From NCBI RefSeq assembly GCF_900107095.1, contig NZ_FNOR01000014.1, forward strand, positions 103,814 to 167,813: a stretch of DNA of 64,000 nucleotides, in the 5' to 3' direction. Under the pieces are notes generated by a model, which saw only the letters and a program-made list of their open reading frames with translations, made no database searches and was not told the origin of the DNA. This document shows positions 1-8,539 of this stretch, in pieces (the first letter of the stretch is position 1; the number at the start of each line of letters is the position of its first letter). This DNA is from Collimonas sp. OK242. Lineage in GTDB: Bacteria > Pseudomonadota > Gammaproteobacteria > Burkholderiales > Burkholderiaceae_D. The translations under genes and the position numbers were made by a program.

Positions 1-57
1 GACCGGATCCTGATCATGAGCGCCGACGGCTTGCATCCGCCGGCCGAGAAATCCTGA
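1..57 (+). CDS. C-terminal end of an ABC transporter ATP-binding protein (partial)
   Basis: Only the last 18 codons and the TGA stop are in the window; they read DRILIMSADGLHPPAEKS. The position, 14 bases before an FtsX-like permease on the same strand, is what suggests the ATPase partner of that permease (LolD/MacB-like). No Walker motif is visible, so the family rests on context alone. Confidence 0.55.
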   Translation, partial: DRILIMSADGLHPPAEKS

Positions 58-71
58 TTCCCGCTCATGCG

Positions 72-2666
72 ATGACGTCGACCAGCACCGATACTGGCAC
101 CGATACCGGAACCCGCGCTGCCAAAACCGGCAATCCGATCCGGACCCTGGCGCGCTGGCTGCTGCTGGGCGAGTGGCGTGCACATCCGGTACGCGCGCTG
201 GTGGCGATTGCCGCCATCGCACTCGGGGTCGCGCTCGGCTATGCAGTCGACCTGATCAATGGCGCCGCTTTCAACGAATTTTCCGCCGCCGCCAGAAGCT
301 TGTCCGGCCAGTCGGATCTGCAACTGCGCGGGGTGCAAGGGCTGTTCGACGATGCCTTGTATCCGCAACTGGCAAACAGAGCTGGGGTGGCGCTTGCCAG
401 CCCGGTACTCGAACTCAACGTCACCGTGCCGGGCCAGACCAGTGCGCTGAAAGTGCTTGGCATAGATACCTTGCGCGCAGTCCGCATCACGCCCGACCTG
501 ATTGGCGTGCCCGCTCCGGAGCGGCCGTTCGACACGCTGGCCGACGATGCCATCTTCTTGTCACCGGCAGCGCAGCAATGGCTGCAAGTACAACCCGGCC
601 AGACGCTGGCCCTGCGCAATGGCACCGCCATCGTCAAGCTGAGAGTCGCCGGCGGCCTGGTGCGGGCGCGGGCCGGACAGCGGCTTGCCGTCATGGATAT
701 CGGCGCGGCGCAATGGCGCTTTGGGCGCATCGGCCAACTGTCGCGTATCGATCTCAAGCTGCAGCCTGGCGTCAATCGAGACCAGTTCAGGCGTGCCCTG
801 CAGGCTGAGTGGCCGATGCGCTTGCAGGTATCGGCAAGCCAGGATCAGGAAAGCCGCAACGACAATATGTCGCGCGCCTATCGCATCAATCTGAATGTGC
901 TGGCGCTGGTGGCGCTGTTTACCGGCGCCTTCCTGGTGTTCTCGACCCAGGCGCTGTCGGTAATCCGGCGCCGTTCGCAGTTTGCCCTGCTGCGCGTGTT
1001 GGGATTGCGGCGCAGCCAGTTGTTACGCCAGGTATTGCTGGAAGGCGGCCTGCTGGGTTGCCTGGGAGCGTTGCTCGGCTTGGCGTTGGGATATCTATTC
1101 GCAGGCCTGGCCCTGCATTTTCTTGGCGGCGATCTGGGCGGCGGTTATTTCCGCGGCGTGCAGGCAAGCGTACAATTCGACCTGCCGGCGGCACTGATTT
1201 TCTTTGCGCTCGGCAGCGGCATCGCCCTGCTAGGCAGCCTGGCGCCGGCATTGGAAGCGGCCCGGGCGCAACCGGCGGCGGCGCTCAAATCCGGCAGCGA
1301 AGAAACCGCGCTGGCGCGGCTGGCGACGCCCTGGCCGGCGTTAGGCTGCTTGCTGCTCGGTGCGCTGCTGACGCAAATGCCGCCGCTGTCCGGCTTGCCT
1401 GTCTTCGGCTATATGGCAGTCGCACTATTGCTAATCGGCGGCATCACGCTCATGCCGCGGCTAGCTTCGCTGGCGTTTTCCGCACTCCAAAGATTCAGCC
1501 TGGGACGTCGCAACGGCGTCATTACAACCCTGGTGCTGGCGCGCCTCGCCAACGTTCCGGGGCAGGCCTCGATTGCGCTCGGCGGCGTGCTGTCCAGCTT
1601 TAGCCTGATCGTCGCGATGGCGATCATGGTCACCAGTTTTCGTATATCGGTCGACGACTGGATGCAGCAGATATTATCGGCAGATCTGTATGTACGCTCG
1701 GCCAGCAATGGCGAGACCGGCGCCATGCGGCCTGCCGAACAGCATTTGCTGGCGACGGTGCCAGGCGTGGCGCGCGCCGATTTCCTGCGTACTTCGGCAC
1801 TCACGCTAGACCCGGCGCGGCCGCCGGTGGCATTGATCGCACGCGCTGTCGACGCCGCCGATCCGGTGCGCACCTTGCCGCTAATCGGCCCGCAGCTGCC
1901 GTCCAGTGCGATTGCCGCGGATAGCTTGCCGATCTGGGTCTCGGAAGCGATGGTCGACCTGTACGGCTACCATCTCGGGCAACAAGTCACGCTGCCGCTG
2001 GCCACGCATCCCTACCGCTTCACCGTGGCCGGCATCTGGCGCGATTATGCGCGGCAATCGGGAGCGATCCAGCTGCGGCTGGCGGATTATCAGCGCTTGA
2101 GCGGCGATACCGAAGTCACCGACGCCGCACTCAGTTTGCAGCGCGATGCCGATCCGGGTGCGGTCATTGCGGCGCTGCGTGCACTGCCATTCGGTGCGAC
2201 GCTGGAATTTTCCCAGCCGGGAGAAATCCGCGCGCTCACCTTGACCATTTTCGACAGAAGCTTCGCCGTCACCTATCTGCTGGAAATCGTCGCCATCGTG
2301 ATTGGCCTGTTTGGCGTGGCAGCCACCTTCTCGGCCCAGACCCTGGCGCGAGCACGGGAATTCGGCATGCTGCGCCATGTCGGCGTAACGCGCCGCCAGA
2401 TCCTGTCGATGCTCGCGCTGGAAGGCGGTTTGCTGACCGCGCTAGGCATGCTGGTAGGCTTTCTGCTAGGTTGGACCATCAGCCTGATCCTGGTATTCAT
2501 CGTCAATCCGCAATCGTTTCATTGGACCATGGAACTGCATATGCCATGGCTGGGACTGACGCTGGTGGCGTTGTTGCTGCTGTTCTCAGCCGGCGCGACG
2601 GCTTTGCTGGCAGGTTCACGCGCGGTTTCCGTCGATGTGCTGCACTCTGTGCGGGAGGACTGGTAA
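72..2666 (+). CDS. FtsX-like ABC transporter permease, two FtsX domains
   Basis: This 864-residue inner-membrane protein has one N-terminal membrane segment (about residues 45-65), a periplasmic MacB-like region, an FtsX-type membrane domain at about 266-395, a middle membrane cluster, a second periplasmic region and a second FtsX domain at about 730-860. That is the two-unit layout of the large LolC/MacB-related permeases that move lipoproteins or other hydrophobic cargo away from the inner membrane. The ATPase end lies just upstream. The stop overlaps by one base the start of the following lipocalin-type gene, so the three form an operon. The same trio of ATPase, double FtsX permease and AttH-like protein is common in Proteobacteria; the cargo is not known from the sequence. 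Confidence 0.88.
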   Translation: MTSTSTDTGTDTGTRAAKTGNPIRTLARWLLLGEWRAHPVRALVAIAAIALGVALGYAVDLINGAAFNEFSAAARSLSGQSDLQLRGVQGLFDDALYPQLANRAGVALASPVLELNVTVPGQTSALKVLGIDTLRAVRITPDLIGVPAPERPFDTLADDAIFLSPAAQQWLQVQPGQTLALRNGTAIVKLRVAGGLVRARAGQRLAVMDIGAAQWRFGRIGQLSRIDLKLQPGVNRDQFRRALQAEWPMRLQVSASQDQESRNDNMSRAYRINLNVLALVALFTGAFLVFSTQALSVIRRRSQFALLRVLGLRRSQLLRQVLLEGGLLGCLGALLGLALGYLFAGLALHFLGGDLGGGYFRGVQASVQFDLPAALIFFALGSGIALLGSLAPALEAARAQPAAALKSGSEETALARLATPWPALGCLLLGALLTQMPPLSGLPVFGYMAVALLLIGGITLMPRLASLAFSALQRFSLGRRNGVITTLVLARLANVPGQASIALGGVLSSFSLIVAMAIMVTSFRISVDDWMQQILSADLYVRSASNGETGAMRPAEQHLLATVPGVARADFLRTSALTLDPARPPVALIARAVDAADPVRTLPLIGPQLPSSAIAADSLPIWVSEAMVDLYGYHLGQQVTLPLATHPYRFTVAGIWRDYARQSGAIQLRLADYQRLSGDTEVTDAALSLQRDADPGAVIAALRALPFGATLEFSQPGEIRALTLTIFDRSFAVTYLLEIVAIVIGLFGVAATFSAQTLARAREFGMLRHVGVTRRQILSMLALEGGLLTALGMLVGFLLGWTISLILVFIVNPQSFHWTMELHMPWLGLTLVALLLLFSAGATALLAGSRAVSVDVLHSVREDW

Positions 2667-3766
2667 TGTTGTCTGGATTTCGTCGCCGGCTGCTGTGCGC
2701 CCTGCTGATGTTGTGGGCGCCGCCGCAATTTGCCGCACCGCCACGCTTTGCACAAGTCGTCCCCGGGCATCCGCTGGCGCTGCCGCAAGACAGCGGCGCC
2801 CATCCCGATTTTCGCACTGAATGGTGGTACGCCACCGGCTGGCTCAACACGCCAGACGGCAAGCCGATCGGCTTTCAGATTACCTTTTTCCGCTCCGCCA
2901 CTGAACATGATCGCGCCAATCCGAGCGCCTTCGCACCGACGCAACTGATCATTGCCCATGCGGCGCTATCCGACCCCAGCCTGGGAAGGCTCTTGCACGC
3001 GCAAAAGAGCGCCCGCGCCGGCTTCGGCCTGGCGTATGCCAAAGAAGGCAATACCGATGTCGCGCTGGATGACTGGCGCTTGCTGCGCGGCGCCGACGGC
3101 CGTTATCAGGCCAGCATCGCTACCGGCGAATTCAGCTTGCAGCTTAGCCTGACGCCCAGCCAGCCGCCGTTGCTGCAAGGCGATCAAGGCTATTCGCGCA
3201 AGGGACCGCAAGCGGCGCAAGCCAGCTACTACTATAGCGAACCGCAATTGCGGGTCAGCGGCAAGCTGACCCGCGCCGGCCGCGGGCAGGAGGTCAGCGG
3301 CGGCGCCTGGCTCGATCACGAATGGTCGACCAGCGTGCTGGATGCCGATGCGGCGGGTTGGGATTGGCTGGGCGCCAACCTGGAGGACGGTTCAGCCTTG
3401 ATGGCGTTCCAGATTCGCAATCGCAGCGGCAACAAGATATGGGCCCATGCCGCCTTGCGCGACGCCAGCGGCAAGCTCACCCAGTTCCCTCCCGAGCAAG
3501 TCAGCTTCCAGCCAGAGCGCAACTGGCGTTCGCCGCGTACCGATGCCAGCTATCCGGTGCAGCAAGCGCTGCATATCGGCGCCGATACAGGCGCCGGCGC
3601 CATCGTTTGGTCTTTGATACCCTTGCAAGACAATCAGGAACTCGATTCACGGCAATCGACCGGATCGGTATATTGGGAGGGTGCGGTGACCGTGAACCGC
3701 GACGGCCGGCGCGCCGGGCGCGGTTATCTGGAACTGACGGGTTATCTCAAGGCCTTGAAATTCTGA
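2666..3766 (+). CDS. AttH/CrtC-type lipocalin-like exported protein
   Basis: The start ATG shares its A with the TAA stop of the permease (positions 2664-2668), which makes 366 residues. A hydrophobic signal sequence ending near AQFAAPP-type residues precedes the mature part. The AttH/CrtC signature TEWWYATGWL at about residues 50-60 and the later LDHEWSTS segment place it in the family of carotenoid 1,2-hydratase-like and AttH proteins, which are tandem lipocalin barrels. In this operon context the protein is expected in the periplasm as a partner of the ABC exporter, probably binding or modifying its lipophilic cargo. A carotenoid role is unlikely, since no carotenoid genes are near. An upstream in-frame extension to 2471 lies inside the permease gene and is rejected. 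Confidence 0.85.
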   Translation: MLSGFRRRLLCALLMLWAPPQFAAPPRFAQVVPGHPLALPQDSGAHPDFRTEWWYATGWLNTPDGKPIGFQITFFRSATEHDRANPSAFAPTQLIIAHAALSDPSLGRLLHAQKSARAGFGLAYAKEGNTDVALDDWRLLRGADGRYQASIATGEFSLQLSLTPSQPPLLQGDQGYSRKGPQAAQASYYYSEPQLRVSGKLTRAGRGQEVSGGAWLDHEWSTSVLDADAAGWDWLGANLEDGSALMAFQIRNRSGNKIWAHAALRDASGKLTQFPPEQVSFQPERNWRSPRTDASYPVQQALHIGADTGAGAIVWSLIPLQDNQELDSRQSTGSVYWEGAVTVNRDGRRAGRGYLELTGYLKALKF

Positions 3767-3917
3767 ACAGCGAGACCACAAGCTTTCGTTTGGCCTATGG
3801 TTTCTATTTTTGCCAACCGGGGCTAAACTTAAGGTCGCGCTGACGTTCTCCAAAAGATGATACATTTGGCACACTGACATCACAGTCCGGATTGATGCAT
3901 TTTTTATTGGGAGACGC

Positions 3918-4289
3918 ATGAAAAGTCCGTCGCTACTTCTCACTACCGCCGCCGTTGCAGCCGTCCTCCTTGCCGGCTGCGTTGCACAACCAAATGTGCG
4001 CAGCTATACGCCCCCGCCACGCAGTTCAGCACCGGCGCCGGTATCGCTAACAGAATCATTGAGTCCGTCCGAACAGATTGTCGACGTGCCGCAACAGCCC
4101 TCCAACCGGAAGAGCGGAGAATTGTCCGACACCGTGGAACGGATGGCGAAACGGAACGCCTGCACCCCGGCTGGCAGCGCAACACTGATCGCGAAGACCA
4201 CCGCAGCCGAAACGTATCAGGTCAGTTGCCGAGACGGCCAGCAACAGCTGTACAAATGCGAGCTGCGGCAATGCCGCCTGATGAATTGA
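3918..4289 (+). CDS. small lipoprotein of unknown function
   Basis: The 123-residue product begins with a typical type II signal peptide and lipobox LLAGC at about residue 20, so it should be lipid-anchored in the envelope. The next 50 residues are rich in Pro, Ser and Gln. The C-terminal 60 residues carry four Cys (ACTPAG, SCRDG, KCELRQC), which suggests a small disulfide-bonded domain. A GGGAG ribosome site lies before the start. It stands alone and has a terminator-like hairpin after it. I do not recognise the family. Confidence 0.75.
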   Translation: MKSPSLLLTTAAVAAVLLAGCVAQPNVRSYTPPPRSSAPAPVSLTESLSPSEQIVDVPQQPSNRKSGELSDTVERMAKRNACTPAGSATLIAKTTAAETYQVSCRDGQQQLYKCELRQCRLMN

Positions 4290-4311
4290 AATTCGAATAA
4301 AGACCCGAATC

Positions 4312-4335
4312 AGCAGCCAATCCAAGGGCTGCTTT
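4312..4335 (+). terminator. hairpin terminator after the small lipoprotein gene
   Basis: AGCAGCC (4312-4318) pairs with GGCTGCT (4327-4333) across an 8-base loop and is followed by TTT. This is a short, modest rho-independent terminator on the plus strand. It also lies between two convergent genes and could stop the minus-strand GST transcript poorly at best. Confidence 0.5.
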
Positions 4336-4389
4336 CATGAAAACAGCACTATAGCCGCCGCCAGGCTCTGCCCGCGGCTCGGCAGTTTC

Positions 4390-5004
4390 TTATAACGGCG
4401 GTGCAGCGATGAACTCAGCCAGCTGTTCCGCTCGTTCGGAGAACGATTGCAGCGTTGGATAATCGGCCGCGAGGACGATTTCCGGCAACATCATCCGCGT
4501 GAATTGCCAGGCAACGGCAGTGGTCACACCCGCCTGATTAATCGTCTTGCTGGCGACTTCCAATGGCCTGTTGCGCAGTTCGAGTTCCAGCGCCTGGTAG
4601 GCGGCATAGAGCTGGCCCTGGACCCGCGCGACCCAAGGCTCGTGCTGCTTCTCTGCCGGCCGCAAGTTGCGCTCATAGACAATCTGCACGGTTTTTTCGC
4701 AAGCCGCCAATGCCAGCCCGATCACCCGCAATGCATGCTGGCGCTCGCCGATAGCGGCAGGCATCAGGCTTTTGCCAGGCGCCGCCAGAGCTTCCGCATA
4801 GTCCAGGATAAGCGTCGAATCCATCAACAGCTCGCCATCATCGCAAACCAGCGACGGCGCCTTGACTACCGGGTTGATCGCACGAAATTGCTCGAAGGTG
4901 CTGAACACGGAGATGGAGCGGTGTTCGAATGGAATTGCAAGCAATTGCAAGGAAATCGAGACGCGGCGGACATAAGGTGAGTCAAGCATGCCGATGAGCT
5001 GCAT
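4390..5004 (-). CDS. glutathione S-transferase family protein
   Basis: The 204-residue product begins MQLIGMLDSPYVRRV; the start at 5004 is chosen because a GGAGA site sits before it, while an in-frame extension to 5076 lacks one. The N-terminal thioredoxin-like half shows SPYVRRV (in the position of the catalytic Ser/Cys of bacterial GSTs), the cis-Pro segment KAPSLVCDD and the glutathione-contacting pair MDSTLIL. The C-terminal half is the all-helical GST domain. It is a cytosolic enzyme likely to conjugate or reduce small electrophiles. The gene is monocistronic. Confidence 0.87.
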   Translation of the reverse strand: MQLIGMLDSPYVRRVSISLQLLAIPFEHRSISVFSTFEQFRAINPVVKAPSLVCDDGELLMDSTLILDYAEALAAPGKSLMPAAIGERQHALRVIGLALAACEKTVQIVYERNLRPAEKQHEPWVARVQGQLYAAYQALELELRNRPLEVASKTINQAGVTTAVAWQFTRMMLPEIVLAADYPTLQSFSERAEQLAEFIAAPPL

Positions 5005-5176
5005 AGGTTCTCCAGTTGATTGTTCGGCGACGGCTATCGCGCATACCGCAGCATGCGACAAACGCAGTCGACGCAATGAATTTATCGAAGGGAAATCCTA
5101 GCATAGAACGACATCAATCCGGTGTTGGCGCCACACTTGCTCGCATCAACACCGGCAACAGCGAAAGTTCGTCGCG

Positions 5177-5362
5177 TCAGGCTTCCTGCACCTCACGCTT
5201 AGCGGGAGTTGAGTAGATATCGATGCATTTGAATGTATCTGCGTAGCGCTTCGGATCGCCGCCTGCTTCCAGGCGTTTCTTGAATTCCATCGCCTCGGCG
5301 GTGCTATCGAATTCGTAAGCCAGTCCTTTAAAAGTGACGGTAGCTTCGTTCAGCCTAACCAT
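5177..5362 (-). CDS. small hypothetical protein (61 aa)
   Basis: A clear AAGGAG ribosome site stands six bases before the ATG. The 61-residue product is charged, with a central amphipathic helix (STAEAMEFKKRLEAGG), and no signal peptide or membrane segment. It looks like a genuine small cytosolic protein of the kind conserved among Burkholderiales, but I cannot name a family. It lies alone between the GST gene and a 486-base spacer. Confidence 0.6.
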   Translation of the reverse strand: MVRLNEATVTFKGLAYEFDSTAEAMEFKKRLEAGGDPKRYADTFKCIDIYSTPAKREVQEA

Positions 5363-5848
5363 TAGTATCTCCTTAGCTTAATGTCGAAAGGAAGGAGCAT
5401 CCCGGCACTGCTGACAGTGACGACATGCCTTTTCTTTTTCTTACAAGGGAAAACAGGGACACAGCGATGCGTGGGAAAACAACTTACCCTCGGCTCTGCC
5501 GCCAGGAGGCATACCGTACAGGTAGCCGCCTCTTTTCCTTGATAGTACGCTTTTGGTGATTCTTGTTGAACTGTCAAAAGTGGCAGCTTATTGCCTATTC
5601 CTGCCTATTGATGCCTATTCGCGTCCATGCAGGCTACGCCATCTGGGCAGGCACGCAAGGCCGCGCGAATTACTGCCATTCCGAACCTATTCACTTTCGT
5701 CCACGAACTGGCATCTGTCAAACAAGAAAATGTTATTAGTTTGTCGGCGCCCATCAAAAAATGTAAGGCATGTCCCGGATAGTGAGAGAAAGAACAACAT
5801 CTTGCGCACAATGCGCGGCAACTCATCGGGGGTGCTTATTCAGGTAAC
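5363..5848. other. intergenic region, no gene seen
   Basis: This stretch lies between the divergent or unlinked small gene at 5362 and the end of the anti-sigma gene. The open frames in it lack ribosome sites and have unlikely composition. It presumably holds the promoter of the 61-residue gene. I see no strong hairpin or repeat. Confidence 0.5.
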
Positions 5849-6604
5849 TTATTGCCGTACCGTGGAGCGCACCATCCCCGCGAAATTTTCCAGTTCGTTC
5901 GCGGCCAGATCGGATACCGTCCAGTAATTCATGCCGTCCCAAGTCCAGCGCACCACATGATAACCTTGCTTGTTTTGCAACTGCGGCGCTGCGTCCCTGT
6001 CGTTGCTCGGCCATATATATAAATTGATAGGATGCTGGGCGCGCCGATAAATCAGCGCGGCTACCGGCCGGCCGCCGAGATAATCGAGACGGCCGCCGAT
6101 CAGCGGAAAACCCTGGGGCGCCAGATCGACCACCGGCGGAGCAAAATTCAACTTGCCGTTGAACCAGGGTTTTACCGTGTGCTGGTCGCTTGAGGCCACA
6201 TCCGAAAGGTGGTTGACCTGGAGTGAGCGAACGTGGCTGGCAACCACTTCGTCAGTCAATGTATCCTGCTCAGACGGCAGATTGAGATACAAGCCTGCGC
6301 TCCATGCCAGCGCCAGCCCGGCAGCCATGGCGGCGCCGAGATTGAGCCAGCTGACGTGCCAGGGCTTGGCGCGCGGCGGGTCTTGCGGCAAGGCGGCGCT
6401 GATGCGCTGCACCAGATGCGCCGGAGCATCGAAATAATCCGCCTCCTGCTTGAAGCGTGCGCTGACGATGCGCTGCGCGGCATATTCGCGCTGACAATCG
6501 GCGCAGCTCTCAAGATGGCGCTGCACCTCCAGCGCCTCGCTTATGCCGAGCTCCTGATCAGCATACGCCGGCAACAGCTCCAGTATTTCCTGATGACCCA
6601 TCAT
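5849..6604 (-). CDS. anti-sigma factor with zf-HC2 zinc finger
   Basis: The 251-residue product opens with the putative zinc-finger domain of anti-sigma factors: His30, Cys34 and Cys37 form the HxxxCxxC motif (HLESCADC). A single membrane segment follows at about residues 88-108, then a roughly 140-residue periplasmic domain. This is the layout of membrane-bound ZAS-type anti-sigma factors that hold an ECF sigma factor until an envelope signal arrives. The start overlaps the stop of the sigma gene in an ATGA arrangement, so the two are co-translated. The signal sensed cannot be read from the sequence; the periplasmic part has redox-neutral composition with no obvious Cys cluster. Confidence 0.9.
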   Translation of the reverse strand: MMGHQEILELLPAYADQELGISEALEVQRHLESCADCQREYAAQRIVSARFKQEADYFDAPAHLVQRISAALPQDPPRAKPWHVSWLNLGAAMAAGLALAWSAGLYLNLPSEQDTLTDEVVASHVRSLQVNHLSDVASSDQHTVKPWFNGKLNFAPPVVDLAPQGFPLIGGRLDYLGGRPVAALIYRRAQHPINLYIWPSNDRDAAPQLQNKQGYHVVRWTWDGMNYWTVSDLAANELENFAGMVRSTVRQ

Positions 6605-7149
6605 GCCTCCTGCCTGGCCGGCGCAAGAATTGTCGCCAGCAATTTACGACCGCGCCCGAGACGCGACATTACCGTGCCGATCGGAATGCCGACGATGGCG
6701 GCGATCTGCTTATAGGACAGCTCTTCCAGTTCGCGCATCACCATCACCTCGCGAAACTCCAACGGCAAGGCTTGCAGCGCCTGCTGCAGCTGCCGCTCGC
6801 TGTCTTTCTGCATCAGCAGCGTCTCCGGATTGTTGTCCGCATACGCCATGCCGGACCCGTCGCCGGTTTGGCAAATATGCACATCCTCGTCAAATACGGT
6901 TTGCTGCCGCTGTTTCTGCTGCTCCTGATACCAGGTGTAGAAAGTATTGCGCACGATCGTCAGCAGCCAGGCACGGCTGTCATCGCCATGAAAACTGTCG
7001 AAAAATTTAAAAGCGCGCAAATAAGCCTCCTGTACCACGTCCTCCGCATCCTGACGGCTGCGCGTAAGCCAGCACGCCAGGTTGAACGCGGAGTTCAAGT
7101 GCGGCAGTACGCTGGCTTGGAATCGCTGCTTCTTTGTCGAGTCGATCAT
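6601..7149 (-). CDS. ECF-type RNA polymerase sigma factor
   Basis: The protein of about 182 residues has sigma region 2 (DAEDVVQEAYLRAFKFF, then RAWLLTIVRNTFYTW) and region 4 (LPLEFREVMVMRELEELSY, then IPIGTVMSRLGRGR, the recognition helix). There is no region 1 or 3, as in the ECF group. Start choice is uncertain: ATG at 7149 begins at the usual distance from region 2, but ATG at 7170 and TTG at 7179 are in frame and none has a strong ribosome site. It forms a two-gene operon with its anti-sigma factor and probably drives its own promoter in the 150-base spacer upstream. Regulated genes outside the pair are unknown. Confidence 0.92.
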   Translation of the reverse strand: MIDSTKKQRFQASVLPHLNSAFNLACWLTRSRQDAEDVVQEAYLRAFKFFDSFHGDDSRAWLLTIVRNTFYTWYQEQQKQRQQTVFDEDVHICQTGDGSGMAYADNNPETLLMQKDSERQLQQALQALPLEFREVMVMRELEELSYKQIAAIVGIPIGTVMSRLGRGRKLLATILAPARQEA

Positions 7150-7326
7150 CCAGGCATTTCCAAGGTTCATGAAACACAAGACCGCCGATATGCAAAATTA
7201 ATTCCCGGGAAAGCCGATTAAGTTGAAATCTTGAGTTGGAATTTCGGCCGGGAATAAATGACAGGGTACACCGGCATTCCCGTTGCTGACGTTGCTACCT
7301 GACATCACGCATAGCGAAAAAACAAA

Positions 7327-7920
7327 TCACGGATGAAATTTCTCGTGCCGTTCCAGCATGCGGGTGTAGTCCTGGATGCGCTTGGCACGCGTCTCCGCTT
7401 TCTTGGCGGTTTGAATCCTGAACAAAACGGCGTAACGATTACTACTGTTGAGGCTGGCAAAAAACGTCTGCGCACGCGGGCTGGCGTCCAGTGCTGCCTG
7501 AAAATCTGCCGGCACGGTCGACGCGCTGGCTGAGTCATAGGCGGCATCCCAACGGCCGTCGTTCCGGGCGCGCTCTATTTCCTTGAGCCCGGATGGCATC
7601 ATCCGGCCGCTTTCGATCAGCTTCAAGGCGTTGTCGCGATTGATCCTGGACCAGATGCTCTTGACTGAACGCGGCGTAAATTTCTGCAGCCAGAAATCGT
7701 CATCGTCGCTCTTTTTCTGGCCATCTATCCATCCGAAGCATAACGCCGACTCTAGCGCCTCCGGATATGAAACTGAAGTCCGATCCGAACTCTTCTTTGC
7801 CAGCCGCAGCCAGACCCCGGGCGATTTGTCATGGTTCTTCTTCAGCCATGCGGCCCAGTCCTTTTGCCGATCGAAAAGCTGTATCGGCAGCTCCGCAACC
7901 TTGCTTCGATCTGAATTCAT
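7327..7920 (-). CDS. YdeI/OmpD-associated family protein
   Basis: The 197-residue protein carries the family pattern: AWLKKNHDKSPGVWLRLAKK, then YPEALESALCFGWIDGQ, FTPRSVKSIWSRINRDNALKLIESGRM cut into shorter conserved blocks, and a basic C-terminus. The start at 7920 has a GGGAAAG site and removes an odd basic extension. Members are small cytosolic proteins linked in enterobacteria with resistance to peptides and bacteriocins, but the biochemical role is not settled. The gene is transcribed away from the MarR-ClC pair. It has no operon partner. Confidence 0.85.
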   Translation of the reverse strand: MNSDRSKVAELPIQLFDRQKDWAAWLKKNHDKSPGVWLRLAKKSSDRTSVSYPEALESALCFGWIDGQKKSDDDDFWLQKFTPRSVKSIWSRINRDNALKLIESGRMMPSGLKEIERARNDGRWDAAYDSASASTVPADFQAALDASPRAQTFFASLNSSNRYAVLFRIQTAKKAETRAKRIQDYTRMLERHEKFHP

Positions 7921-8038
7921 CGGCTTTCCCCCACGCTGACGGAAGTTGCATTTTATTACTATTTTTCGAATCTTCCTGGCCACGCCGCTGCAGGCAAATG
8001 GCGCACGTCATTTGAATCAAATCACGCCTCGGTGAATT

Positions 8039-8057
8039 TATATCGTATTGTGATATA
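8039..8057. promoter_or_regulatory. inverted repeat, likely MarR operator
   Basis: TATATC (8039-8044) and its exact inverse GATATA (8052-8057) are separated by seven bases, giving a 19-bp dyad. It sits 38 bases before the preferred GTG start of the MarR gene, in AT-rich promoter-like sequence. MarR proteins typically bind dyads of this size in their own promoters, so autoregulation of the marR-ClC operon is the natural reading. Binding is inferred, not shown. Confidence 0.5.
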
Positions 8058-8094
8058 TTATCCGATCCCAAGAATCCCATTTCCCCGGAAAACC

Positions 8095-8529
8095 GTGCAT
8101 CAGACACCCCCCTCATCCCTGTCCAAGCAAGACTTTGAAGCGCTATCGACCTTTCGCTACCAACTCCGAAAATTCCTGCGTTTCAGTGAAGACGCAGCCC
8201 AAAGCGAAGGCGTTACACCTCAGCAATACCTACTGTTGCTGCATGTAAAAGGCACTCCCGGCCGTGACTGGGCCAGCGTCGGCGAGCTTGCCGAGCGCCT
8301 GCAATCCCAGCATCACAGCGTCGTTGCGCTGATCTCGCGTTGCGAAAAGCTCGCTTTGGTCGAACGCCGCAACAGCGAGATCGACCGCCGCCAGGTCAAC
8401 ATCCACCTGCTGCCGGCCGGCGAACGCTGCCTGGCCAAGCTGGCGGAATTGCACCATGCCGAACTGAACACCCTGAGCGATATTTTCCGCGTGCCCAATA
8501 TCAATACCTTCAATACTTTCAATATTTGA
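8095..8529 (+). CDS. MarR family transcriptional regulator
   Basis: The 144-residue product has the winged-helix MarR fold: helices around FRYQLRKFLRFSEDAA, the region GVTPQQYLLLLHVKG, the helix-turn-helix VGELAERLQSQHHSVVALIS, and the wing segment RRNSEIDRRQVNIHLL with the conserved DRRxV. GTG at 8095 is preferred because the upstream GTG at 8032 would place the start in front of the dyad operator and add a non-conserved hydrophobic stretch. The ClC gene begins 10 bases after the stop, so the regulator probably controls chloride transport. The extreme C-terminus repeats NTFNTFNI, which is unusual and may be a recent tandem duplication. Confidence 0.9.
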   Translation: MHQTPPSSLSKQDFEALSTFRYQLRKFLRFSEDAAQSEGVTPQQYLLLLHVKGTPGRDWASVGELAERLQSQHHSVVALISRCEKLALVERRNSEIDRRQVNIHLLPAGERCLAKLAELHHAELNTLSDIFRVPNINTFNTFNI

Positions 8530-8539
8530 AAATTCCATC

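Noticed and set aside
5362..5577. 71-residue minus-strand frame upstream of the small hypothetical gene
   Set aside because: No ribosome site and no protein-like composition.
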